Positions 41,478-48,778 of a stretch of DNA of 48,778 bases are shown piece after piece. Position numbers and translations under genes: made by a program. The DNA lies in the NCBI GenBank assembly GCA_028819255.1, contig JAPPMB010000032.1:1-48778 (forward strand), in the 5' to 3' direction. The DNA is from Bryobacterales bacterium. Lineage in GTDB: Bacteria; Acidobacteriota; Terriglobia; Bryobacterales; UBA6623. The notes beneath the pieces are model-generated. The model was given only the letters and a program-made list of their open reading frames with translations. It did no database searches and had not been told where the DNA came from. Numbering within the stretch: the stretch's first letter is position 1; each line of letters starts with the position of its first letter.

Positions 41478-42413
41478 ATGTCAAGACGCTTGGATCCATC
41501 GAGTTCGGATGACTCCCCGAAGCACGTCGAGGACCCTTCCCTGCAGGACTACCTGGCCTACTGCAGCGTGGAGGCGGGCCTCGCAGCGAACAGCCTGGCC
41601 GCCTACCGCCGGGACCTCACGCGTCTCGCTCGCTTTCTTGCCGGCCGCAAGCTGGACCTGGCAAGTGCCGGCGCCGACGATCTCAAGGACTTCATCGGCG
41701 GACTCTACGGCGCCGGCATGGACTCCCGGTCGGTCGCCCGGTATCTGAGCAGCATTCGCGGCCTGTATCGCTACCTGATCGACGGGGACAAGGTCCATGA
41801 CGACCCAACGGCCCACCTTCAGACACCGCGCAAGCGCAAGAGCCTGCCGAAGTACCTGACGTTTGACGAGGTGGACCGGCTGCTGGCCGCTCCCGATCCG
41901 GACAAGCCGCTGGGCAGCCGGGACACTGCCATGCTGCAGATGCTCTACGCAACCGGCCTGCGGGTCTCCGAGCTCATCAGCCTGCGGACGGCCGAGCTCG
42001 ATGCCAAGACGGGCGTGGTGCGCACCACGGGCAAGGGCAGCAAGACGCGCCTGGTGCCCGTCGGGAATTCGGCACTGGCGGCCGTCGAGAACTACCAGAC
42101 CCGCTTTCGAGGATCGATCCTCAAGAAGGGGACATCCGAGTACCTGTTCGTCACGGCACGCCGCACGCGGATGACCCGGCAGGCATTCTGGAAGCTGATC
42201 CGCCGATATGGGGTGGCAGCCGGAATCCGGAGGGCGACCACGCCCCACATGATTCGGCACAGCTTCGCCACGCACCTGCTGGAGCGGGGCGCGGACCTGC
42301 GCAGCCTGCAACTCATGCTTGGGCACGCGGACATCTCGACGACGGAGATCTACACGCACGTCCTTCGGTCCCGGATGCGCCTGATCTACGACCAGTACCA
42401 TCCGCGAAGCTGA
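41478..42413 (+). CDS. xerD: XerC/XerD-family tyrosine recombinase
   Basis: 311 residues from an ATG. The N-terminal SAM-like DNA-binding domain (LQDYLAYCSVEAGLAANSLA, YLSSIRGLYRYLID) is followed by the catalytic domain with all expected residues: Arg162 in ATGLRVSELISLR, Lys186 in TTGKGSKTR, His257 and Arg260 in PHMIRHSFATHLLERG, His283 in LGHADISTTEIYTHV and nucleophile Tyr292. The length and the conserved HxxRHSFATHLL block match the chromosome-dimer resolvases rather than phage integrases. XerC versus XerD cannot be decided from motifs alone. It is the first of a run of plus-strand genes, with 50 bases before the aminotransferase. Confidence 0.93.
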   Translation: MSRRLDPSSSDDSPKHVEDPSLQDYLAYCSVEAGLAANSLAAYRRDLTRLARFLAGRKLDLASAGADDLKDFIGGLYGAGMDSRSVARYLSSIRGLYRYLIDGDKVHDDPTAHLQTPRKRKSLPKYLTFDEVDRLLAAPDPDKPLGSRDTAMLQMLYATGLRVSELISLRTAELDAKTGVVRTTGKGSKTRLVPVGNSALAAVENYQTRFRGSILKKGTSEYLFVTARRTRMTRQAFWKLIRRYGVAAGIRRATTPHMIRHSFATHLLERGADLRSLQLMLGHADISTTEIYTHVLRSRMRLIYDQYHPRS

Positions 42414-42463
42414 GCCGGAACGCGGCTCCCGGAAAGGCCCGGATGCTCTGATACCCTTCGGTG

Positions 42464-43681
42464 ATGGACTGGGCGGCCCTTCTGTCGCGGGACGCGCGCG
42501 TCATGCGCTCGTCCCTCATTCGCCAGCTGACCGGCCTGGTGAACCAGCCCGACGTGATCTCCTTCGCCGCCGGCTCGCCGAACGCCGGAACATTCCCGCA
42601 CGAGCGGTTGCGCGAAATCGTGAACGACCTGGTCGACCGGCAGGGAGGCCAGGTCTTCCAGTACTCGGTGACTCGCGGCAACCCGAGGCTGATCGCAGCG
42701 GTCCGCGAGCGCGACCGGCAGGTTAGGGGAATCGAGACCGAGCCGGGGGAGACCCTGATTGCGAGCGGCTCTCAACAGGGTCTGGAGTTTGTCGCGCGGG
42801 TGCTCCTGGACCCAGGCGACGCGGTCTTCGTCGAGAAGCCCAGCTATATCGGCGCCATGGCGTCGTTCGAGAACCTGCGAGCCAGGCTCTTCGCCGTGGA
42901 CTGCGACGCCGGGGGCATGGACCTTGACCATCTGGCGCGCCTCGTCAGGGAGGCGCGACTCGAGGGCCGGCCGTGCAAGTTCGTTTATGCCATCCCGAAC
43001 TTCCAGAACCCTTCGGGGGCCGTCTGGTCCCAAAACCGGCGGCGGGACCTGTACCAGTTCGCAGTCCGCGAGGGCCTGCTCATCTTCGAGGACGACGCGT
43101 ACGGCGAACTCTACTTCGACGAGGTCGACCCAGCCTCTCTGCGCCCCATCAAGGCCATTGACGAGCGGGGGCACGTCATCCACTTGTCGACATTCTCGAA
43201 GATCCTGGCCCCCGGCCTCCGCGTCGCATGGATCCACGGGCCCGCGGACATCGTTCGGCGCATCGAGTACTGCAAGGAGACCGGCGATCTCTGCACCTCG
43301 ACACTCAGCCAGAAGGTCATTCTGGAATTCCTCGAGCGAGGGTGGATGCCGGACCAGGCCGCACTGGTCCGCAGATTCTACCGCGACAAGTCGGAGGCGA
43401 TGCAGCAGGTGCTCAAGCGCCGGTTCGGCTCGCTTGCGACATGGCGCAAGGCCACCGGCGGGCTGTACCAGTGGCTGCGGCTGCCCAAAGGCGTGGACGC
43501 GCTGGAACTCTTCCATGCGAGCATCGAGGAAGACAGGGTTGCCTTCATACCAGGTGCCCCGTTCTTCGCCGACGGAGCCGGCTCCAACACCCTGCGTCTT
43601 TCCTTTTCCAACGTAAAGGAAGAAAATATAGAAGTCGGCCTGTCTCTCCTGAGCCGCCGTGTCCGGCGGGCGAGCACCTGA
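42464..43681 (+). CDS. PLP-dependent aminotransferase, class I (2-aminoadipate type)
   Basis: 405 residues from the ATG at 42464; a GTG one codon earlier is also possible. Features of fold-type I aminotransferases are clear: ISFAAGSPNAGTFPHERLRE, QYSVTRGNPRLIAAVRER, LIASGSQQGLEFVARVLLDP, FVYAIPNFQNPSGAVWS, FEDDAYGELYFDE and the Schiff-base lysine Lys246 in LSTFSKILAPGLRVAW. The overall pattern matches the group of 2-aminoadipate/aromatic or branched-chain aminotransferases related to MocR C-terminal domains, without a GntR DNA-binding part. It precedes a 2-hydroxyacid dehydrogenase by 61 bases; together they could interconvert an amino acid, oxoacid and hydroxyacid, but the substrate is not evident. 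Confidence 0.92.
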   Translation: MDWAALLSRDARVMRSSLIRQLTGLVNQPDVISFAAGSPNAGTFPHERLREIVNDLVDRQGGQVFQYSVTRGNPRLIAAVRERDRQVRGIETEPGETLIASGSQQGLEFVARVLLDPGDAVFVEKPSYIGAMASFENLRARLFAVDCDAGGMDLDHLARLVREARLEGRPCKFVYAIPNFQNPSGAVWSQNRRRDLYQFAVREGLLIFEDDAYGELYFDEVDPASLRPIKAIDERGHVIHLSTFSKILAPGLRVAWIHGPADIVRRIEYCKETGDLCTSTLSQKVILEFLERGWMPDQAALVRRFYRDKSEAMQQVLKRRFGSLATWRKATGGLYQWLRLPKGVDALELFHASIEEDRVAFIPGAPFFADGAGSNTLRLSFSNVKEENIEVGLSLLSRRVRRAST

Positions 43682-43742
43682 CTTCCCAGAAGTCGGATGC
43701 CCAGACGCGTCCCTCGCGTCGGGCCGGTAAATCGCCCAAGCC

Positions 43743-46664
43743 ATGTCCTCCGATCTGAATGACCTCGCCCGCCAGATCGGGGGCCAAATCGAGGGGGAGG
43801 TGCGGTTCGACCGCTACTCGAGGGTCCTCTATTCCACCGACGCCTCGGTGTGGCAGATCGAGCCCATCGGGGCCGTGATACCCAAGCACCATTCCGACGT
43901 GCGGTCACTCCTGCAGCTGTGTGCGCGGCACCAGGTTCCGGTGCTTCCTCGCGGTGGCGCCACGAGTCTATCCGGGCAGACCGTGGGCCATGCCGTTCAC
44001 GTCGATTTCGCCAAGTACATGAACCGGATCCTCGAGACGAATCTCGAGGAGGGCTGGGTGCGCGTCCAGCCCGGCGTGGTGCAGGATCAGCTTGGACGGC
44101 ACCTGAAGCCGCTCGGCTGCCAGTTCGGCCCGAACACCTCCTCCGCCAGCCGGGGAACGGTCGGGGGGATGATCGGCAACAATTCAGCGGGCTCGCACTC
44201 GATTGTCTACGGCAAGACCATCGACCATGTGCTCGAGCTCCGGTGCGTCTTCGCGGACGGGTCGGACGCGTGGCTCCGCCCGGTCGGCGATGGAGAGGTT
44301 GCCGCGATGGGCAGGGGCGACGGCCTGGTGCCTTCGCTCTACCGGAGGCTGCCGGAGATCGGAGCCGCCTACCGGGACGAGGTCCTTGCCAGATTCCCGA
44401 AGATCCTGCGACGGGTCAGCGGATACAACCTCGACGAGCTGGTGCGCAACGGAGACCGCTTCGGAGCGGGCTACTCGACCGAGCCGGGCCCGCTGAATCT
44501 CAGCCGCGTCATCGTGGGCTGCGAAGGGACCTTGGCGGTCGTCACTGAGGCCAAGCTCCGCATTGTGCGGTCCCCTGCGGCAAAGGGCATCCTGATCGTG
44601 CACTTCCGGTCGGTCTTCGAGGCCGTCGAGGCCGCGGAGACGATCGTATCGACGGGACCCTCGGCGGCGGAACTGATCGACGAGTTCATTCTTGGCAGCG
44701 CCCGCGCCAACCCGGCCTTCGCCGACAAGCTGAGCTGGGTCGAGCCGGACGCCCAGGCCGTCATGGTCGTGGAGTACTACGGCGAGGCTCCCGGGGAGGT
44801 TGACGGCAAGCTGAATCGTCTCCGCCGCCTTCTGGGATCCAAGCGCATCGGCTACGGCTACCTCTCGGTCACGGACCCCTCCAGACAGGCCGAGATCTGG
44901 AGTGTCCGCAAGGAGGCTCTGGGAATCCTGATGTCCGTGAAGGGCGACCACAAGCCGATCGCCTTCGTCGAGGACCCTGCCGTTCCGATCGAGAAGATGG
45001 CACGGTTCCTCAAGAACTTCCGGGAGATTCTTGAGAAGCACGGAGCCCGGGGCGGCTACTACGGTCACGCCTCGGTCGGCTGCCTGCATGTGCGGCCCAT
45101 GGTCAACCTGAAGGATCCTGACGGCGTGCGCAAGATGGCCGCCATCGCGGACGAGGTCTTCGGCATCGTGATGGATCACGGCGGCTCGATGTCGGGCGAG
45201 CACGGAGACGGCATCGCCCGCAGCCGATACAACCAATGGCTCTTCGGCGAGAAGATCTATCGGGGTTTCCTCGAGGTCAAGGACGCCCTGGATCCACAGA
45301 ACATCCTCAACCCGGGAAAGGTCGTCAACGCTCCAGACCTCACGGAAGACCTCCGATGGGGTGCGGACTACCGGACCCTGCCGATCAAGACCACGCTGGA
45401 CTTCTCAAACGAGGGAGGGTTCGCGCGCGCCATCGAGATGTGCAACGGGGCAGGCGTGTGCCGCAAGCGAATGGCCGGCACGATGTGTCCGTCCTACCAC
45501 GCCACGATGGACGAGGAGCACTCGACGAGAGGGCGGGCCAACGCCCTGCGGGCCGCCCTGGCGGGGACCCTGCCTGCCCGCGAGTTCACCTCGAGGCGCA
45601 TGCACGATGTGCTGGACCTTTGCCTGGCATGCAAGGCCTGCAAGACGGAATGCCCTTCGAACGTCGACATGGCCAAGATCAAGTACGAGTGGCTCTCGCA
45701 CTACCACCACGAACACGGCACGCCCCTGCACACCAGGGCATTTGGCCGCATCGAGTCGGTGTACAAGCTGGGCAGCAGGGTTCCGGCCTTCGCCAACTGG
45801 GTGGGTTCGCTCCGCCCGGTCAAGTGGCTGAACGAGAAGCTCCTCCATGTGGACCGCAGGCGCTCGCTGCCGCCGCTCGCCAAGGTGACGTTCCGGAAAT
45901 GGTTCGGGCGGCGGCCCAGTGGCAATGCAGGATCCCGCGGCAGCGTCGTGCTGCTGGACGACTGCTTCCTGAACTACAACTACCCGCAGGTCGGCCAGTC
46001 AGCCGTCAGCCTGCTCGAGGCCGCTGGCTACACGGTCGAGCTGGCGGACAAGGTGTGCTGCGGCCGGCCAATGCTGTCGAAGGGCCTCCTGGACGAGGCC
46101 CGTGAGGCTGCCCGGCACAACGTGCGGGAACTCGACCGCTTCGCTGCCCGAAACGTGCCGATCGTCGGGTGCGAGCCGAGCTGCCTTCTCACACTGCGAG
46201 ACGAATACCTGGATCTTGTGCAGGGCGAGGCCGCAAGGCGGGTCGCTGACCGCGCCGAGATGCTGGACGAGTTTCTGGTGCGGCTGTCCAGGGAGGGCAG
46301 CCTGGGCGTCGACTGGATGCCGACCGAGCGTGAATTGCTCTTTCACGGGCACTGCCACCAGAAGGCCCATACCGGAACTGCGCCCAGTCTGGAGGCGCTG
46401 CGGCTGGTGCCGGGCCAGACTGTGCGGGAGGTGAATTCGGGCTGCTGCGGGATGGCGGGCTCGTTCGGCTTTGAGAAGGGCCACTACGAGCTGTCGCGAA
46501 AGATCGGAGCCGAACGGCTGTTTCCGGAAGTGGAGGCCGCCGGGCTTCACACCGGAATTGCGGTCAGCGGTGTCTCGTGCCGGCAGCAGATCGAGCATTT
46601 CACACGGCGCAGACCGCGCCATGTCGCCGAGTTCCTGAGGGACAGCCTTGGGGACGCGGCATGA
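43743..46664 (+). CDS. FAD/Fe-S 2-hydroxyacid dehydrogenase fusion (GlcD-GlcF like, YdiJ type)
   Basis: 973 residues from an ATG. The first half is an FAD-binding oxidoreductase of the GlcD/D-lactate dehydrogenase type: VLPRGGATSLSGQT, FGPNTSSASRGTVGGMIGNN, VIVGCEGTLAVVTEAKLRI and GGSMSGEHGDGIARSR. The second half has two ferredoxin-like cysteine sets, CNGAGVCRKRMAGTMCPSY near residue 565 and CLACKACKTECPSN near 627, followed by two CCG domains (CCGRPMLSKG near 771, CCGMAGSFGFEKGHYELS near 900). Such fusions oxidise D-2-hydroxyacids (lactate, glycolate or 2-hydroxyglutarate) and pass electrons to quinone. The length is close to E. coli YdiJ (about 1018). It overlaps the first EamA gene by 4 bases. 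Confidence 0.93.
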   Translation: MSSDLNDLARQIGGQIEGEVRFDRYSRVLYSTDASVWQIEPIGAVIPKHHSDVRSLLQLCARHQVPVLPRGGATSLSGQTVGHAVHVDFAKYMNRILETNLEEGWVRVQPGVVQDQLGRHLKPLGCQFGPNTSSASRGTVGGMIGNNSAGSHSIVYGKTIDHVLELRCVFADGSDAWLRPVGDGEVAAMGRGDGLVPSLYRRLPEIGAAYRDEVLARFPKILRRVSGYNLDELVRNGDRFGAGYSTEPGPLNLSRVIVGCEGTLAVVTEAKLRIVRSPAAKGILIVHFRSVFEAVEAAETIVSTGPSAAELIDEFILGSARANPAFADKLSWVEPDAQAVMVVEYYGEAPGEVDGKLNRLRRLLGSKRIGYGYLSVTDPSRQAEIWSVRKEALGILMSVKGDHKPIAFVEDPAVPIEKMARFLKNFREILEKHGARGGYYGHASVGCLHVRPMVNLKDPDGVRKMAAIADEVFGIVMDHGGSMSGEHGDGIARSRYNQWLFGEKIYRGFLEVKDALDPQNILNPGKVVNAPDLTEDLRWGADYRTLPIKTTLDFSNEGGFARAIEMCNGAGVCRKRMAGTMCPSYHATMDEEHSTRGRANALRAALAGTLPAREFTSRRMHDVLDLCLACKACKTECPSNVDMAKIKYEWLSHYHHEHGTPLHTRAFGRIESVYKLGSRVPAFANWVGSLRPVKWLNEKLLHVDRRRSLPPLAKVTFRKWFGRRPSGNAGSRGSVVLLDDCFLNYNYPQVGQSAVSLLEAAGYTVELADKVCCGRPMLSKGLLDEAREAARHNVRELDRFAARNVPIVGCEPSCLLTLRDEYLDLVQGEAARRVADRAEMLDEFLVRLSREGSLGVDWMPTERELLFHGHCHQKAHTGTAPSLEALRLVPGQTVREVNSGCCGMAGSFGFEKGHYELSRKIGAERLFPEVEAAGLHTGIAVSGVSCRQQIEHFTRRRPRHVAEFLRDSLGDAA

Positions 46665-47593
46665 AGCCGCCGGCAAGCCGTCTTTCCACAACTCAACCGG
46701 TCACATGGAGGGCCGGGCTCGCGAGCCTCGGCGTCAGCCTCCTATGGAGCGGCAACATCGTCTCGATCAAGATCGGACTCGCGACCATTCCCCCGTTCTG
46801 GAGCGCGTTCTGGCGCATGCTGATCGCCGTGGCCGCAGTGGCCGCCTGGGCCAGGCTGACCGGCAGGCCGGTTTTCTTTGAACGCCGCGATCTTCGCCGG
46901 ATGCTGGGTCTGGGGGTGATGTTCACGGCGCAGATCGCCGTGTTCAACGTGGCCGTGCACTACACGTCTCCGGCCTATGCGGTGGTCCTGCTCAACACCT
47001 GCCCTGTGATGATCAACCTGATCAGCCACTTCTTCGTTGAGGACGACCGGCTGACGACCGGCCGCCTGCTCGGGCTCGGCGTCGCCTTCGGAGGCATCGC
47101 CTACGTGATGCTTGGACAGCCTAGCGCGGCGCTGGCGCCCAACGCGGTCCTCGGAAACTTTCTGATGCTGGTTTCGGCGCTCCTGCTGGCAGTCCGGGTC
47201 ATCTACACACAGCACCTGGTCCAGGGGATGGATGCGCTGCGGCCGGTCATCTGGCAGATGGTCTTTTCGCTGCCTGCCTTTCTGGCGCTGGGCGCATGGT
47301 TCGAGTCTCCGCTCCATCAGCCCCTGGGCCGCGAAGCGGTCGTGGCCATGCTGTACCAAGCGGTGGTTGTCGCCGGATTCTGCTTTGTCGCATGGACCAT
47401 GCTGCTGCAGCGGTACAGCGCCGGCAACCTGTCGGTGTACAGCTTCAGCGTGCCGTTCTTCGGAATCCTGCTTTCCGCTCTTTTCTTCGGTGAGGCAGTC
47501 TCCTGGCGGCTTCTGGGCGGCGCGCTGGCAGTCTCCGTGGGCATCGCGCTGGTGATGCGTTCCAAGCGCCTGAGGTCCGGCAATGCAGGGTAG
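46661..47593 (+). CDS. EamA-family transporter, first of a pair
   Basis: 310 residues from the ATG at 46661, which overlaps the dehydrogenase stop (ATGA). About ten membrane segments in two five-helix EamA repeats are visible, from GLASLGVSLLWSGNIVSIKI and IPPFWSAFWRMLIAVAAVAA through YTSPAYAVVLLNTCPVMINL to YSFSVPFFGILLSALFFGEA and LLGGALAVSVGIALVM. The family exports amino acids and other metabolites (drug/metabolite transporter superfamily). Tight coupling with the dehydrogenase and a second EamA gene suggests export or import of a compound of that pathway. The substrate cannot be read from the sequence. Confidence 0.93.
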   Translation: MKPPASRLSTTQPVTWRAGLASLGVSLLWSGNIVSIKIGLATIPPFWSAFWRMLIAVAAVAAWARLTGRPVFFERRDLRRMLGLGVMFTAQIAVFNVAVHYTSPAYAVVLLNTCPVMINLISHFFVEDDRLTTGRLLGLGVAFGGIAYVMLGQPSAALAPNAVLGNFLMLVSALLLAVRVIYTQHLVQGMDALRPVIWQMVFSLPAFLALGAWFESPLHQPLGREAVVAMLYQAVVVAGFCFVAWTMLLQRYSAGNLSVYSFSVPFFGILLSALFFGEAVSWRLLGGALAVSVGIALVMRSKRLRSGNAG

Positions 47594-48611
47594 AGAGCCT
47601 CCGAGCATCACCAAAGGGGCAATTGCCACGGCATTGGTGCTCTCGGCGATGTGGGGCCTGAACATCGTCGGCATCAAGGTCGCGCTCGCCGCATTCCCGC
47701 CGATCTGGAACGCGTTCTGGCGAGCGCTCCTCGGCTTGCCGGTGATCTGGGTCTGGGCCCGCGCAGGAAGAATCCGTCTCCGGCCCGCGCAGGAGGAAGC
47801 GCGGCCGCTTGCGATCCTCGGAGGCGTTTTTGCGGTCCAGATCATCCTGCTGAACACCAGCATCGGCTGGACATCGGCGGCCTACGCGTCAGTGCTGCTC
47901 AACGCGGCCCCTGTCTACATCAACGTCATCGCCCACTTCGCGGTGCCGGGCGACCGCCTGTCATGGCGGCGGCTCGTCGGCCTGGCGCTCGCCTTCTGCG
48001 GCGTTGCGGTGGCAATGCTGGGCAGGCCGGATCCTTCATTCGCTGCGCGTCCGGCTCTCGGCAACGCGCTTGCCTCGTTCACCGCGATGATCATGGCTGG
48101 CCGGATGGTCTACACCCAGCGCCTCGTCCAGACCATCGACTCGACGAAGGCGATGTTCTGGCAGGTGGGATTCTCGGTCCCGGTCTTCCTAGTCTGTGCA
48201 GCGCTGACAGAGCCCATGCTCGTCGGTCCGCTGACAATCGGGCCAGTCCTATCTGGGCTGTACTGTGCCGTCGGTGTGGTCGGCGTGGCGTTTGTCCTGT
48301 GGGTCCGGCTCCTGAAGACGAACTCACCGGGCCTCCTCTCGGTCTTCGTATTCCCCACCCCGATCTTCGGGGTCCTGTTCAGCGCCCTGATCTACGGGGA
48401 GAGTCCGTCCGCTGACCTGATCGTCGGCTTGCTGGGCGTCGCGTTCGGAATTCTTCTCGTCACGCTGGAGCGGCGAAGGGACGCCTCCCGGCAGGTTGCA
48501 AACGAAGGCCACGGGGCCGAGTCACCGGTGGCTGGAGCGGACCTCAGTCACAGGCCCTCACCACCTCATCGCGACCCCGACCAGTCTAGGGTCGGAGCCC
48601 TCAGGGGTTGA
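47583..48611 (+). CDS. EamA-family transporter, second of a pair
   Basis: 342 residues from an ATG that overlaps the previous EamA gene by 11 bases. Ten membrane segments are again seen, with IATALVLSAMWGLNIVGIKV, FPPIWNAFWRALLGLPVIWV, WTSAAYASVLLNAAPVYINV and FVFPTPIFGVLFSALIYGES, clearly homologous to the neighbour. The last 40 residues are a polar cytoplasmic tail. The overlapping homologous pair points to a duplication; the two products could function separately or as a heteromer. It ends the plus-strand run that began with the recombinase. Confidence 0.92.
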   Translation: MQGREPPSITKGAIATALVLSAMWGLNIVGIKVALAAFPPIWNAFWRALLGLPVIWVWARAGRIRLRPAQEEARPLAILGGVFAVQIILLNTSIGWTSAAYASVLLNAAPVYINVIAHFAVPGDRLSWRRLVGLALAFCGVAVAMLGRPDPSFAARPALGNALASFTAMIMAGRMVYTQRLVQTIDSTKAMFWQVGFSVPVFLVCAALTEPMLVGPLTIGPVLSGLYCAVGVVGVAFVLWVRLLKTNSPGLLSVFVFPTPIFGVLFSALIYGESPSADLIVGLLGVAFGILLVTLERRRDASRQVANEGHGAESPVAGADLSHRPSPPHRDPDQSRVGALRG

Positions 48612-48778
48612 CCGCGCGGTGCGATTCTAGCGGGCTTCGGTCTCCGCATGTTGAAGCCGAATACGGCCAAGCGGCTGCGTGACGGACTTCAGCACGGCTC
48701 CGCAAGCTAAACCGAACTTACACCCCCCCAGTTTCTGGTCTCACGGACACGCTCGCACTGACTGGAAATCTGCGTAAG
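48612..48778. other. No gene at right edge
   Basis: No reading frame or RNA gene is recognisable. An imperfect stem (GGCTTC and GAAGCC, around 48632-48657, with a 14-base loop) follows the last gene and might contribute to termination. Confidence 0.35.

Noticed and set aside
1..48778. CRISPR array, tRNA genes, prophage
   Set aside because: No regularly spaced repeats, no cloverleaf-like sequence and no phage structural genes were seen on reading the window.

Overview
This is a high-GC, Gram-negative bacterial chromosome fragment. It encodes TonB-dependent receptor, Omp85/TamB, TolC and NfeD-like products, and no tRNA, rRNA, CRISPR array or intact insertion sequence was found. A CRTAC1-type (FG-GAP + ASPIC/UnbV) protein beside TPR proteins, a receptor with a carboxypeptidase-regulatory-like N-terminus, a TamA/SurA-like/TamB block and a 164-residue protein like one I associate with Acidobacteria together suggest Acidobacteriota. 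That assignment is inference from gene content; there is no marker rRNA.

Layout. (1) 0.2-5.5 kb: a secreted TPR protein diverges from an FG-GAP/ASPIC protein that is translationally coupled to a second TPR protein, followed by a convergent di-heme cytochrome c peroxidase. (2) 5.5-10 kb: accessory stretch with an AAA+/DUF4143 ATPase, a decayed transposase, a VapBC-like pair with a frameshifted toxin, an intact VapBC-like pair and long non-coding stretches; a small NfeD-like membrane protein follows. (3) 10.4-20.1 kb, all minus strand: TonB-dependent receptor, a 268-aa secreted protein, a HlyD-like adaptor, a TPR protein, a MacB/FtsX-like permease, a TolC-like outer-membrane factor and a TPR lipoprotein. 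No ABC ATPase lies in this run. (4) 20.3-25.3 kb, plus strand and divergent from the receptor: ECF sigma factor, an anti-sigma-like protein whose C-terminal half is an HNH-like domain, a sulfatase lipoprotein and a Tat-exported DUF3604/PHP-like protein. (5) 25.3-36.2 kb, housekeeping and envelope: RmuC, a ThiF/MoeB-type E1 enzyme, an Omp85 protein, a SurA-like protein without PPIase domain, TamB, and convergent TsaD. (6) 36.2-38 kb: decayed IS110 transposase and a fused nucleotidyltransferase-HEPN-like protein. (7) 38.3-41.4 kb: a thioredoxin-TonB fusion split by an in-frame TAA, thioredoxin reductase, and the 164-aa conserved protein. (8) 41.5-48.6 kb, plus strand: XerC/D recombinase, PLP aminotransferase, a large FAD/Fe-S 2-hydroxyacid dehydrogenase and two overlapping EamA transporters.

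How it may work together. The most coherent candidate system is at 17.7-25.3 kb: an outer-membrane receptor, divergent sigma/anti-sigma regulators, and two exported hydrolases, which together look like a regulated uptake or degradation locus for a sulfated or phosphorylated substrate. Its oddest parts are the anti-sigma-HNH fusion and a 26-residue Asp/Glu/Gly tract in the receptor. All functional statements rest on motif recognition by eye; no database search was run.
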